From positions 19,562,613-19,626,612 of the forward strand of contig NC_016135.3 of assembly GCF_000005505.3 (NCBI RefSeq): a DNA stretch of 64,000 bases, in the 5' to 3' direction. This DNA comes from Brachypodium distachyon. Taxonomy: Eukaryota; Streptophyta; Magnoliopsida; Poales; Poaceae. The notes under the pieces were generated by a model. The model was not told where the DNA came from. It was given only the letters and a program-made list of their open reading frames with translations, and did not search any database. A program made the position numbers and the translations under genes. Positions 34,277 to 45,800 of this stretch are shown here, piece after piece; the stretch's first letter is position 1, and each line of letters begins with the position of its first letter.

Positions 34277-35640
34277 GCCCAGCAAATCCTCCAGGACGGA
34301 ATTTGGTACTTCCAGCCTTGAAGTGTTCACTCCAATGTATAGAACAACTTCAGAGTACCGGTAGCAGATCAGTGCTTCGTGTTATACTTTGTTACAGGTC
34401 ATGCTGCATTTTCACACAACGTGGAAGATTTTGTGCCTGCTGCTCCAATAATCCCTCCAAGTATGGATTGCTGGCAACAGTCCCTGCAGATGCAATTGGG
34501 CAGTCAAAGAATTTAGAATCTTCAAAACTCAATACAGGAAACAGTATCAAGTAATGTTTGACGACAAACAGAAAACTCAAAACCAAAATCAAAATTGCCT
34601 CAGAAGAGAACTATGATCAACAGAAAGAGCTATATATACTCTGACACAAAGATAGAATGGTACACTTCAGAAACAAAAATCCTTTAGGCAGAATCTCGTC
34701 TCTTCTTTTTCCCCCAACGTAATCCTCGAAAGAGTTCAGAATTCAGCCAAACAAACTTGCTCGATCTACGAAGTAGTCCGCCGTAGTCCGTAGAGGACTT
34801 TCTTGAGATAGGATCAAATTGACAGACATAACAGCGTCGACAGTCAGTGTCTGTCAATGCATGCAAAACACAGGAAGTGCAAAACCCCCATAACAAATCA
34901 CAAAAAAAATCAACAACTCCATGAAAAGAATCAAATCAACAAAGTAACCCATGGACAAGGACCCAGCCAGTCTGCTCCTGCAGTTCATAAGTCATATAGA
35001 CAGAGACCTACTAAGAGAGAAACCTGTAGAAATGATTACGTAAAGCCAGACCTGAGCCAGACCAATCAAAACCACGGGGCGCAGACACACGAACACAGAC
35101 ATGCATGCAGAGCGCCGTCAAGGAACAGACTTTCGAAGTCTAGATTTTTCGTACCCAAGATATCTGAACGTGCATGTTTGATGTTTCCTACGAGAGAACG
35201 ACATCAAGAAAACGCTCGGAAAGGAAGAAGAGCTAGCCCCCGATCCTACCAGAACGGCAGAACCCAAATCAACCTGGAAACAAAGGCAAGAATCCCAACA
35301 GAGGCACGGGTAACGGGACCAAATTGCTGCCAAGGAACTTACAGGTCTAATTAAATCCGATCTGGTTGCAGAGGAACAACCGGAGAAGCCAAACTCCGGC
35401 GTGGTTCCTGCGTGTCGCTTCCCAGATGGTGTGTGTGTGCGCGTGGTGCTGGTGGTGGTAGTGTTAAATGGTGCGGCCTTAGCTTTGTGCGCTCCAATGG
35501 GAGGGAAGCCGAAAAGGCGGCGGCCCCGCCTCTCTCCAGTATGTGGCTTCTCCCCTCCAAAAGCCGAAGTCGTGTGCCAGTTTAACAACTTGCGCGCAGA
35601 AAAAGGGTGGAGGAGAAAGAGAGAGGTGTGTGTGTGTGTG
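34277..35640 (-). promoter_or_regulatory. 5' leader region of the DUF3755 gene
   Basis: No coding exon is supported here. A possible untranslated exon has its acceptor at 34483/34484 (TCTGCAG) and a donor near 34394 (AAA/GTATAAC). The transcription start probably lies near 35350-35640, where a CT-rich leader and a (GT)n run (35625-35641) occur. Confidence 0.35.
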
Positions 35641-37853
35641 TGATCTCTGTTGGAAGGAACTCAACAAGATTTCAGGGCGGAGCCGGTAGAGGCAGTGGCT
35701 TCTTGTGAAAACAAATGTCGTTTGCCGCTATTGGTTTCCATCTTAGGTTTCCCTCCCTTTTCGCTCTTTTTTTAGAAGGCCAGCAGAGAGAGGGATCGCT
35801 ACACGGTTGCAAATTTTGTTTGGAAAGGAACCATCTTAGGTTTCCCCTCAAAAAAATGACTGTTTGCATTTCCCCTGTATACCTTTTTCGGCTTTCTTTT
35901 CTCATGGGAGGAAAGCAACGTCCCCTGCCCATGCTCCTTTCCACCTCAAGAAAATTTATATTGTTATGAATTCAGCCGTCTTTTTTAGACGGCATTCGAC
36001 CGCTAGCAACACTCTGTTTAGAGGAGTGTTACGTTTCCTCTCGGCTTCACATCAATCGGACCAGGTTCATGCCACCAAACATTTTTTTCATGCACCATTT
36101 CCTTGTAGTCATTGGATGTTCCAAGGGTAGGGTCCGGCCACACCATGTCACACATGTTGAGTTGCACATTGAAAGAAAAAAAACTCACCCTGCAATAATT
36201 ATTCACAAGAAAATATTTTTTTATTAAATATTACTTGCATATATTTTATATATAAGAATGATAATTAAAACTTATATTCGGGGTCTAACCCAACACACTT
36301 TGCCACGCCATAGATCATGAGTGGCCAAACCTTGCCAGCGCAAGACCAGTGGCAAAACAATGTTTTTGTCCGCTCCGAAGATGATGGAATGGCCAGAAGT
36401 CCATATTCCTTTGAATTAGAATTTTTGGAGGTTATTCTAAAAAAATAGTTTTGGAGCACAATCCACAATTCAATTTTAAGGACAATATTGCACCTCTTAC
36501 TTTATTCTATATTGTACCTCAGTTATCTTATATGTGTTAGTAGGTTCATATCCCCACATAAATTTTGCAATGTGTGATGTCAAACAGAAGAACTTGCCGC
36601 CTTGGCACATGAAAGCGGCCAAATATCAGTAACAGGTTGCATTTTTTTAGGAGAACAATTTTGGATTTAGTAAATGGTAGAAATGCATTTTACAAGTATT
36701 ATAAAATTACATCCTAAAGACAATAGGTTTGTAAACGTGTAATTGAAAGGAGCAATATGAGTCATTGTCACAAATTTAATTAATGCATGACATGAATTTG
36801 AAGGAAACGAAATATCCAATCTTGCATGATGTGTTTTTTCTTTCAAATCTTTCTCTAGGAATTCTGCTCCACAATCCAATCAAGGCCCTAATTGCTACTG
36901 CATAATTCTTTTTTGACAATATGTATTTAACCAAGGGTAAATTAAAGTTATATTCAGTTATTCACCTCACCAGCCATTGTAATTGTGTATGCCTCCTCAG
37001 TTAAAAAAAAAAGATGGCGTCTACGGAATGGGTAATCAAACCTCTCTCTTGTTTCACCACTAATATATGAAAAAACTATTTAGCTTGGTTAGGAAGCAAT
37101 ATTACCATTAAATTTGTCATAAAAAACAGTTTATATTCTCTTTTGTTTCTGGGTTTCTAGCAGCATAATCATACAAACTAACGGTTGAAAATACAAATTA
37201 GAGATTGCGTCTATTTGTAAAATGCGTCAATTTATGAACAAATGGACTAATCTTTAATTAGTCACGAATCTATTGTGGTGATGGGAAATCATGGAGCCCC
37301 CTGATTCACTTTCTTACTTCATGTCACTCATCTAAAACCTGCATTTTGCATGCCTTTCCTTTTGTTGTTTTCTAATATATGCAACTAGAGATTAGGTGCT
37401 CATCCCATTCCCCCCACTGGATCACACTTTTTCTATTTCATTGTGGAGGTAGAATCAGATCCTACTAATTTTGTGAAAACCAACCTACACTGCATATGAA
37501 GGCAACATGCAATTTGTGCGTGTTCGCTCCACTGGTCAGCCTACTGTGCACAGGGCATCTGTTCCAATAGACCAGGACCCATCCGTTCGTTACAATCAAC
37601 CGTAACCATTAAAAAAAGAGGGGACCTCACCACATTAAGTTTTTCTGAAGTCAGCCGTCGAAAGGAAAAGTCGTGTGAAGTTATATGAATTGAGATATAT
37701 AAATGCACAACAATCTTTTGTGGGTATATACAAGTGCAGGCTGCATCAACCAACCAGTGTCTGTGTGGAGTATATATCAAGTTAAAACCTAGAGACGACG
37801 TAAGGAATAAGCCGAGTGCAGCAATTCAGTCTCTGCATGTGCGGTTACATACT
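35641..37853. other. Intergenic, no gene seen
   Basis: No gene is supported. A diffuse repetitive patch near 36250-36420 looks transposon-derived, but its ends cannot be placed. Confidence 0.4.
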
Positions 37854-38007
37854 TATATCTATCTAGTTTTATTCATAAGAATATGAATCTACCTATTTCA
37901 CATATTTATTTGGAGTGGAGCAACTCAGTATATGCCTGCTGTCTGGATATCTATCTAGTTTACTTCGTAAGAATATGAATCCACCTATTTAAAAAACTAT
38001 TTGGAGT
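37854..38007. repeat. Tandem direct repeat, ~60 bp, two copies
   Basis: ATATCTATCTAGTTT followed by AAGAATATGAATC(T/C)ACCTATTT and TATTTGGAGT occurs at 37854-37915 and again at 37948-38007. Copies differ at several bases. Confidence 0.7.
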
Positions 38008-39648
38008 ATACATTATATTAGTTCATAATACTCGAGCCGCGGAGCCTGCCCGTGGCCGTCATTCTCATGGCACTACGTTGCGTCCGCGTCGCCGGTGGAC
38101 CGGTTGGGCTGTTTGTTCCCAATCCAACGCAGGCGCGCGCGCTCGGCTTCGGGCTTTCGGCCAAATAATTGCCAGCGCACGGCCGGGAAGTCCAAGGAAG
38201 GAAATCCATCACGCATTTGGCCGCCAACTCTTGAGTTTCCGGCCGGGCCACGACCGCAATCGACAACGGGAACGTTCACACGGCGCGTGCACGCAGTGGT
38301 TGTACATGTTGCAGCGGCAGTTTTACCGTGCCAATAGCCCAATATGCAAGTTGCTGCTCTCCACCCTGGCACCCTTGCGGGCTGGCTTTAGTTCTACTAG
38401 GTCCTAGCTTAGGCAAAACGGCCGAGCGTTCCACTCTCCTCCATGAGCTTGAAAGGTTCCCGTACGTCGCGACCGCATGAATTATTGCGAAAAGACAGTT
38501 CGCACAAGTAAAGGTGCGGTGGCGGGTGAGTGCAACGGGCCAGCGCCATTCTCCAGCTATATACGGCCGCGGGTAGGGTTTAACCGCCTACCTTGTACAC
38601 ATAACTCCTATAATAGTCCCGGGACATTATTAGTCCTTTGGTTGTCTATGATTTCGCATGACGTGCAATTCAGGCTCCTATTGGATCCGTTACCTGCAAA
38701 ATCACCGCTGGAGAAATAGACAGAGAGAAATGTGTCTTTTTCGAAGAAAAAAAAGAGGACTTTCACCGCTTGAGATATGGTGGGGAATGACCTGTTGCCA
38801 CCGTTCTCATCCCTAGACATACTAGAGCATATATATCCTTTTGCACAAATGGGGTGAGCCCACGCAGCAGGATCCCACGACACTATTTACGAAAAGAAAA
38901 CGATTCTATATACTGTACCGCCGTTGTCCAATGCTGAATTGACCCAGATGCTCCGCTCATAGGTTAGCATAAAGAAATCCATGGCGTTCACACAAAACCA
39001 CAGTGTGATCCAGGAGCATATTTCTTTCACGGGGAAAAAAAAATCCATAAAGCAATTTTTTAAAGTCACATAGACCAACAAAGTTTGATTTTTTTTCCAA
39101 GAAGTTTAAATATATAACATTTCTAAATAGAGAGATACTTGTTTCGACGACAATAAGAAAATGCTAACGGTAGAGCGACCGAGCAATGAGAAGTCTCTTT
39201 GGTACAAGTGTTAAGTTTCAACGCATGCATGAAATGCATTCATGATAATATATGAATATGCGTCAACAGGCTGCCTTTTTGGAAGATGAAAGTGTATTTT
39301 CTTCGACATGGTACTACTAGCACGAATTTCCTGCCATGACTTTTTGCTGAAACATTTGTAGTTACCAATTGTTCGTTTCAGACAGCAATCAAAGCACTAA
39401 TGAACATACTAGACCCCTGATTCTTCCGGACGCTACGTACTGAAAATATAGAGTAGCTTTCCTCGGGAATCTTTTATTTGAAGAAACTTTCGTTCGTTCG
39501 GAACCTTAGTGTTCCAATTATTGAAAAGCTTACTTTACATATTTGACTTGTTTTTTCTTCTTTAGTTTTTTCTCTCACAAAGAGGAGTGTGTAAAAAAGA
39601 GGTTAGTTTCTATCCCGTGGCAGGTGCATATGCTATATGATTCTCTTA
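38008..39648. other. Intergenic, no gene seen
   Basis: A GC-rich patch at about 38030-38400 leaves frames open on both strands without recognisable products. The rest is AT-rich and featureless. Confidence 0.4.
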
Positions 39649-39816
39649 GGCTGCGTTTGGCATTGCGGTGGATTCTCATAATTCCGTTTTTCTCACCCGT
39701 TTTTCACTATTTTCGTGTTTGCCTAACCAACTTTTCCCTACTTGTGTGTGTATTTTTCCATAGCAGATTATAAAATAAGTTCATCGCAGCACAATTCACC
39801 AATGCGAAACTGAGCC
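39649..39816. mobile_element. Tourist-like MITE (family A), 168 bp
   Basis: Left GGCTGCGTTTGGCATTG and inverted right GGCTCAGTTTCGCATTG, with TTA on both sides (39646-39648, 39817-39819). Shares the core TTTTTCTCACCCG/TTTTTCACTATTTTCGT and AGATTATAAAATAA with the element at 58384. Confidence 0.75.
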
Positions 39817-39867
39817 TTATTTTCTCACAAAATTATACTACAACAAAATGATGTGGTTTCCTTGTAA

Positions 39868-40146
39868 CAGCTCGTTCGGCATCAAATCCAATTTTTGATA
39901 GTTTTTATTTGGTTGAATTTGTCCGTTCAAAAATCATGTTTGTCTACCACATGGATTTGTAAAATGGGAGACAATTCAAGAGATATTATCGCTTTTAGAG
40001 AGGAAATGAGGTTAGTTATAGTGTGATTCTATGAAATTTCAAACTGAATTCTTGTGGCCAATTCCGTGCCAATCAAACAAGTTGGTGTCTGGAATCCAAA
40101 ATAAATTCCAGAATTCTAGTTCCAACTGATGGATGACAAACAGCTG
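39868..40146. mobile_element. Tourist-like MITE, 279 bp, TAA duplication
   Basis: Left CAGCTCGTTCGGCATC and inverted right CAGCTGTTTGTCATCC, flanked by TAA (39865-39867 and 40147-40149). Ends only 50 bp from the previous MITE. Confidence 0.65.
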
Positions 40147-40817
40147 TAAGAGATATTTTTTTATAATTCTTCACATATCATTACATGCACACTACACTCA
40201 TATTAGTTGCAGTGGTATTGTTTTCGGAATAAAGAAACAGCCTATAAATTTTTTTTCGACACAACCTGTAGTTTCTAAATAATAGCTCTACTTCTAGCAT
40301 AGACTTGTGTAGGAGCGACTCTGTGAAAAATATATGATTTTTTATATTTTCTAATGTCTTTTATTATATTAGAAAACATCCAAGTCCATGTTCTCTCGTG
40401 TGGTTATTTTACAAAATATATACTACGGTATATACCAGTATTTGTACGCAATAGATTCCGTGCTGGTGGTCAGTGACTGGGCAGCACAATACACAGCAGC
40501 GATGGGTGCGGTAGGAGAATTGTTTCGGATGGTCCCTCGGAGCTTGGCCCCGCCGGAAGGCACCAAATCGTTTCTCCCAAATTGCAAAACTGCCCCATAT
40601 TACAATACAGAGCCATCACACCGCAGCGAGCATGAGCTTTTTTTTTCCCGCTGGAACAGGGAGCTTTATTCACGATTAAGGGTCACATCACAAGCAAAAT
40701 TCTGGAGTCTCAGAAAAGTCTTGGGGCGGCTTAGGGCACTCAGCAGTGCCATCTACACCCATATTAGAACGAAAACTAGGCTTATGAACTCCCTTCAAAC
40801 GCCCCCTAGTCTTCAAG

Positions 40818-41036
40818 GACTTCCCCTTCCACATCTGCTGGTTTAAGCCGGAGATTACCCAACGACTCTAAGTAATTAACAAGGAACTGAGCACTGCCGA
40901 GGACGGCATCAAGAGGCGAGCACGCATCAAGAGGTGCCACGCTCGCCAGAACGGCATCAAGAGGCGAGCACGCATCTCCTTCGATGAGCCATAGAGGAGC
41001 AGCATGAGCTTTTTGCTTGTGCACAGGCGCATCCAT
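40818..41036 (-). pseudogene. Retroelement-like C-terminal fragment
   Basis: On the minus strand one frame reads KEMRARLLMPFWRAWHL and another GSAQFLVNYLESLGNLRLKP. This pairing resembles the C-terminal tail seen in non-LTR retroelement/zf-RVT-type sequences. The two parts are in different frames, and an internal duplication (GGCATCAAGAGGCGAGCACG occurs twice) breaks the order. No polymerase motifs are present. I hold this identification loosely. Confidence 0.3.
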
Positions 41037-42480
41037 TTCGCAGGTAATATTTGGTGATGCCCCCTTTGGGTTCCATCGATCGTCCGATCCATAGATTACG
41101 GTTCGGTGGTGGTAACAACATATATATCCGTTTTGTTTTTTACTCTATTTTGGCAGCATGCATTATATAGTTCCTAAACAGATCTACCTTGGCCATTTAT
41201 ATAGTGGTGGACGATCACTGTCATCAGTCGCGTCGAAGTGAGCAGAGAGAACGATCCCTGGAACGAGCGACGAGTCATGTCGAGAACTAAAGTAGATTAG
41301 CTTGCACACAAAGCAAGGCACTCATAAACACTAGCCGTGCATTAGCTTTTTCCACATCAAAGGCCACCTGAGAGGAGATTGGGAGGGAGATCGTAGATAT
41401 TATTTAGGACATTTAGTTGTGGATGTGGATTGTGGTGGCTTTATCCAACTAGGATCAAGAGGAACAAGCAGTGAAAAGAGTGAGAGAGAGAGCACCATGG
41501 ACCTAAAGTAGCTAAGGCAGAAGCAGAATCCACTCACATTATTCGCGCCACACTGAAAGAGGTAACCAACTTGGTTGGCAATGCGACGCAGAATCTAACG
41601 CCGTTCCCTTCTCGCAGATCCCTCATCCCCAAGAGTCAAAACCCCTCGAAAAGCCAGGCAGGCCCCTCTTCCCTTTCACCCCCCCACACAAGGCCAGGCC
41701 ACGGGCCACGGCGCACACACATCAGATTCCTTGGAAAAGGCAGAGGTTGCAAGTGACACGGTGACAGAATCCACTCCTTCCAGAGATTCCAAAGGCCACC
41801 CGGATACTATTTCCCTCTCCTAGTGCTCCTGCAACTATGGATGGCCAGCCTTTGCCCCGGGTGACCTGTTAGCCTGCTCGCCCAATGCCAGGAAGGTTAC
41901 ATGGATACCGATGAGTCACCTGCACCATTTGCTTTTACTTGCATGGATCCTCTTCCAGGATGTATGCGGGAGCAGCTGTGCCCGGAACGATGGCCATACT
42001 GTGTCGGATGCCCATATCCGGCGTAAAGTAAGTCGTAAAGATTTGGATTCCCTGTAATACTGTGGTCCGTGGTGCGCTCCCAGAGAAGGAGCAGAGGGGA
42101 CGGGATCCCTTCCGGGCCCGTGATCATGGATTCGTTTGCTAGATGCACTTTCATGTGCCTGTCTGTATAGGGTGTTTGACGTAACGCCGGGAGCGGCCTC
42201 GTGCCGTAGCGGTGGCGTTTGCATGAGCTAGCCACTGTCGCGGGATCCCGTCGGGCGAGCTAACAAGCTTTGGCATCGGAGACTCCATGGGTCACTCGGG
42301 CCAAACGAGTAATAGTTGGGTGTAAAGGAGGAGATCGTTGCTGCTTATGGGCTCATGGCAGACACGCACAAACGGCCCTCGGTAAGAGCCCTAATCATAA
42401 CAGAAAAAAAGGGAAAGCTTATGGTGCGGGCGCAATGATGAGATGCATCGAAGACATGAACACAGCAAACGAATAATAGG
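41037..42480. other. Unassigned low-repeat region with a Cys-rich small ORF
   Basis: No known gene. ATG 41901 opens a 41-aa plus-strand frame (to 42026) with five Cys (for example PLPGCMREQLCPER and WPYCVGCPYPA). The minus strand is open for 112 aa over 41897-42235 (for example LYDLLYAGYGHPTQYGHRSG), with no domain I recognise. Codon structure and transcription cannot be judged from the sequence. Confidence 0.2.
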
Positions 42481-42891
42481 CGCACTGAGTGAGCAATGAG
42501 ACTAGTAGAATAGATTGGACTATGATTCTCATGCTCAGCTAATCAGGTTCTACTGTTTGCACTCGACACTGGGAACAGATCTCATCAGGCCCCTGAATGT
42601 TGTTTATATACATTTTTAGGAACGTCTATCTTATATACAAGGGACAACGCCCCTAAACCAGTTCAGAAAACCACATCCTAAAACTGTCAACGGAGACAAG
42701 TCCACTATGCATGTGACTGTAAGCATGGGGTTATTAACCAGCAAAACACAGCACCTAAGCCACTTCCAAAATTACACAAGTTTCATCCTTAGGTAATGCC
42801 GACTTACATTATTAGATGAGAAATATTTCGACGGAACAGTTTCCATTTCCCAGACAATGACTACGTAAACCATGATTTTAGCGCCGTAAGG

Positions 42892-45800
42892 TCACCTCCC
42901 CCTGCCATAACCATGGTAGATCCCACCTGCGATGTAGCACCGCTGCCGATTGCCTCCGCCTCTGTTTGCACCATCCCAGGCACCACACCCAGCAGACCTG
43001 ATACTGCTGCCTGTGCTGCTAGCTCCTTGACCCCAGTACCCAGTTTGCAATGGCTCTCCTTTAGATTCTTCCTCCTCCCTTTCGTTGTATTCAAGAATTT
43101 TCTGCTTAATGTTTTGCTTCTCCTGGTGCAGAGCTGCCTCTTGCTGCTTTGTGCTCTGAACAAGCGAGCAGTCTCCAGGAATGAGCATTTGTTTTGTCTG
43201 CTGCCTGTGCCCTTTCTTCACAAGCACCCTGACACACACCTTGACCTTACTACCACTCCCAGCACTGCCACTTTCCTCAGCTGTAATTTCTTGTCCACTC
43301 TCTGCTCCAGTGGCCTTTGGGTCCTTTGACCCGTCACAGGCATTCATCGGTACGGTCATGTTCAAAGTGGGCTTGGCCCGTAGCTCTGATTTACGTGACT
43401 CCAAGCTTTCCTGTACGAGGGCTTTCAGCTCCCGGTCAAAGTCTTCTTGCTCCTTGGGATCAACTTGCACCACCTTATGCCTAACCTGAAAACTTTCTTC
43501 ATCAGAACCAACAAGCATGCAACCATAGTCATTGTCAACTCCAATCTCCGACATGTCATCTGATTTCTCTTCATACAGAAAATTTTCATCTTCATGTCCA
43601 TCTCGATAGACGCTTCCTCTACCTGAATGGCTTTCGCTGTCTGCTGCTGCTTCATGATCCCTGCCATTTTTGTTAGGTCTGTTTACTAATCTCTTGCAGT
43701 TGGCATCAAAAGCAGCACTTTCAGATTGTTTCATCTGAGGTCTGTTGTCTGAGTCCCTTTCACATCCACCTTTCTCCGCTGAGGAACCATGCTCATTTTC
43801 TTCAAGCTCAGCCAGAACAGAATCTAACATTTCTGTAGATGAATACCTTGTCATGTTAGGTCGTAGCTCAGCAAACATATCCTGCACCAGGTGTAATATA
43901 AATATATTAGGAGCTTTAATACTCACTGAAGAGACAAAACTTTATCTATAAAAGGGGTAATCACATCTGCTATGATCTAGCATGCCACTTGAGTACCGCA
44001 GAATTTGCTAAGCACATCAAAACAGCCCAACAAGTAGACGGTCCCATATCCGCCAATAATAGAAGTAATGTGACATCTCAAATCATGATAACAGAGTGCC
44101 ATACGTTAAGTTGCTGACCAACTTTTGTCAACGATGTAATATTATGAATTTTGATTCCACTAAATCAAGAATATTCTGTTGCTTGCACATTTCTAAATAA
44201 ATAGATCAATCCAGCTCTTTTGACAACTGGTGGCATCCAAAATATCCCTTGTTTCAGTACGAAGTTCAAATCCAATATTTTCACAGTTATTGATCCACTG
44301 CAGGTGAAAATGTTGAAGTGTCACCACCAACGACATCCAGATCTTTTCTCTCTTCATGTCATGGGCATGGACCCATGCCCAAGACATGGACAGAGTTACT
44401 GTTCACGTCTGGTACTGTAGTCTAAGATTCAGATATAAATAGTTAAGAAGATAGATATAGAGATAAGATTAGTTTCCCTTAAGTTAGAGATTCGTTCCCT
44501 ATAAAAGGGACACCATGTGCTCGTTTATGATTATAGGTGAACTACGGCAGGCAATAGCCAGCCTGCACAATTTCAATTAAATGAAAGAATCGGGATACAA
44601 TGAGTACAATGCAAGTATTTGGCAAAAGAAACACGAGAAAGAAAACCTAGGCTCTCGAAACATGCCAACAGCAATATAATGCACAAAAAGGAGCACGATG
44701 ATGCAGTCAAGAGGCGTTGATCTGCCGAGCCCGCTCATGACACACTGTCGCCGACGTAGTCAAAAGACACAAACTAAAGCCTGAGGGCAACATATAGAGC
44801 CTGAGGGCAGCCTGAAAGCCAGATGAGTTTTGCCTGGCCAGGCATGCCGGAAGATTTGTTGTTTGGTTTCAGTCCTGGCCTGAGAGAAAACTTAAACAAC
44901 AAACCGTATGTTGAGCTTCTGACAAGGCTGCACATCTCTCTGTTCCCCTCTAAAGTACACGGTTTATTCTTCAGGCAGCTGCTGCCACATGGCCAGGCCT
45001 CCAATTTTGGTGGCCTGAGCCAGGCTAATCAAGTTGGCCAGGCTAACCACGGTGGAGACGCTATCCAGGCCAGGCATGGAAATTTTTATTCAGGACACCA
45101 ACCAAACAAGTATCAGGCACATCTCAGGGATGCTACAGGCCAGGCGTGGGGTGCTCAGGTCATGAACCAAACAGCCCCTAAGCCCCAGAGCCATATTCCC
45201 TGTGTCAGGGCTTTACAGTAGTACCACAGGTGAACACTGAACAGAAACTCTATCCGTGACTTGGGCTAGGGCCTGGGTCCACGCTCATGACACTTCTGCT
45301 CAACCGCAGCCTGGTAACAAAGTTGTCAAGAGAAGAGGAAAAAAGAAGCGAAACTACTTTTTCCTCCTCCTGCGCCTAGTAAAAAACCGGTCAGTGTTTT
45401 GGTTCACTGGTCCACCAGTTGGACCGCCGGTTCAGGCGGTTCACTGCCGTGGACTCCGGTTCAGGCGGTTCACTGCCGGTTCACAAATGACTGCCCTGTC
45501 TAACCAAGGTAATTTTATTAACTTTATGGCAGAAAAATTAGGTATAACTGAATATATATCCTTCCTATGTCACAAAACAAGCTTGGGCAAGATGACTAGC
45601 TAAGCATGTGGCCTTACAGGGGAGCAGGAAGGTCCCGGGGATGAATGTTGGGCAGAGCATTCAAAGTTTTCTCACATGGGATGTGGTCATCTGGTTGGAC
45701 TGGTCGATGGTTCAGTCAAAAACCACCAAATCAACTACAGTGGCCAGTTTTCTCCATTTTTTCGGCAGGAAGGTTTTTATCTGTACCAGATCGGACGTCC

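Noticed and set aside
38073..38407. Overlapping ORFs on both strands
   Set aside because: GC-rich patch without recognisable protein features; the translations look random.
42913..43329. Plus-strand ORF of 138 aa
   Set aside because: It lies fully opposite the last UPF2 exon; codon use and homology support the minus strand.
44823..45221. Plus-strand ORF of 132 aa in a UPF2 intron
   Set aside because: It covers GGCCAGGC-rich repetitive sequence of a mobile element and shows no domain.
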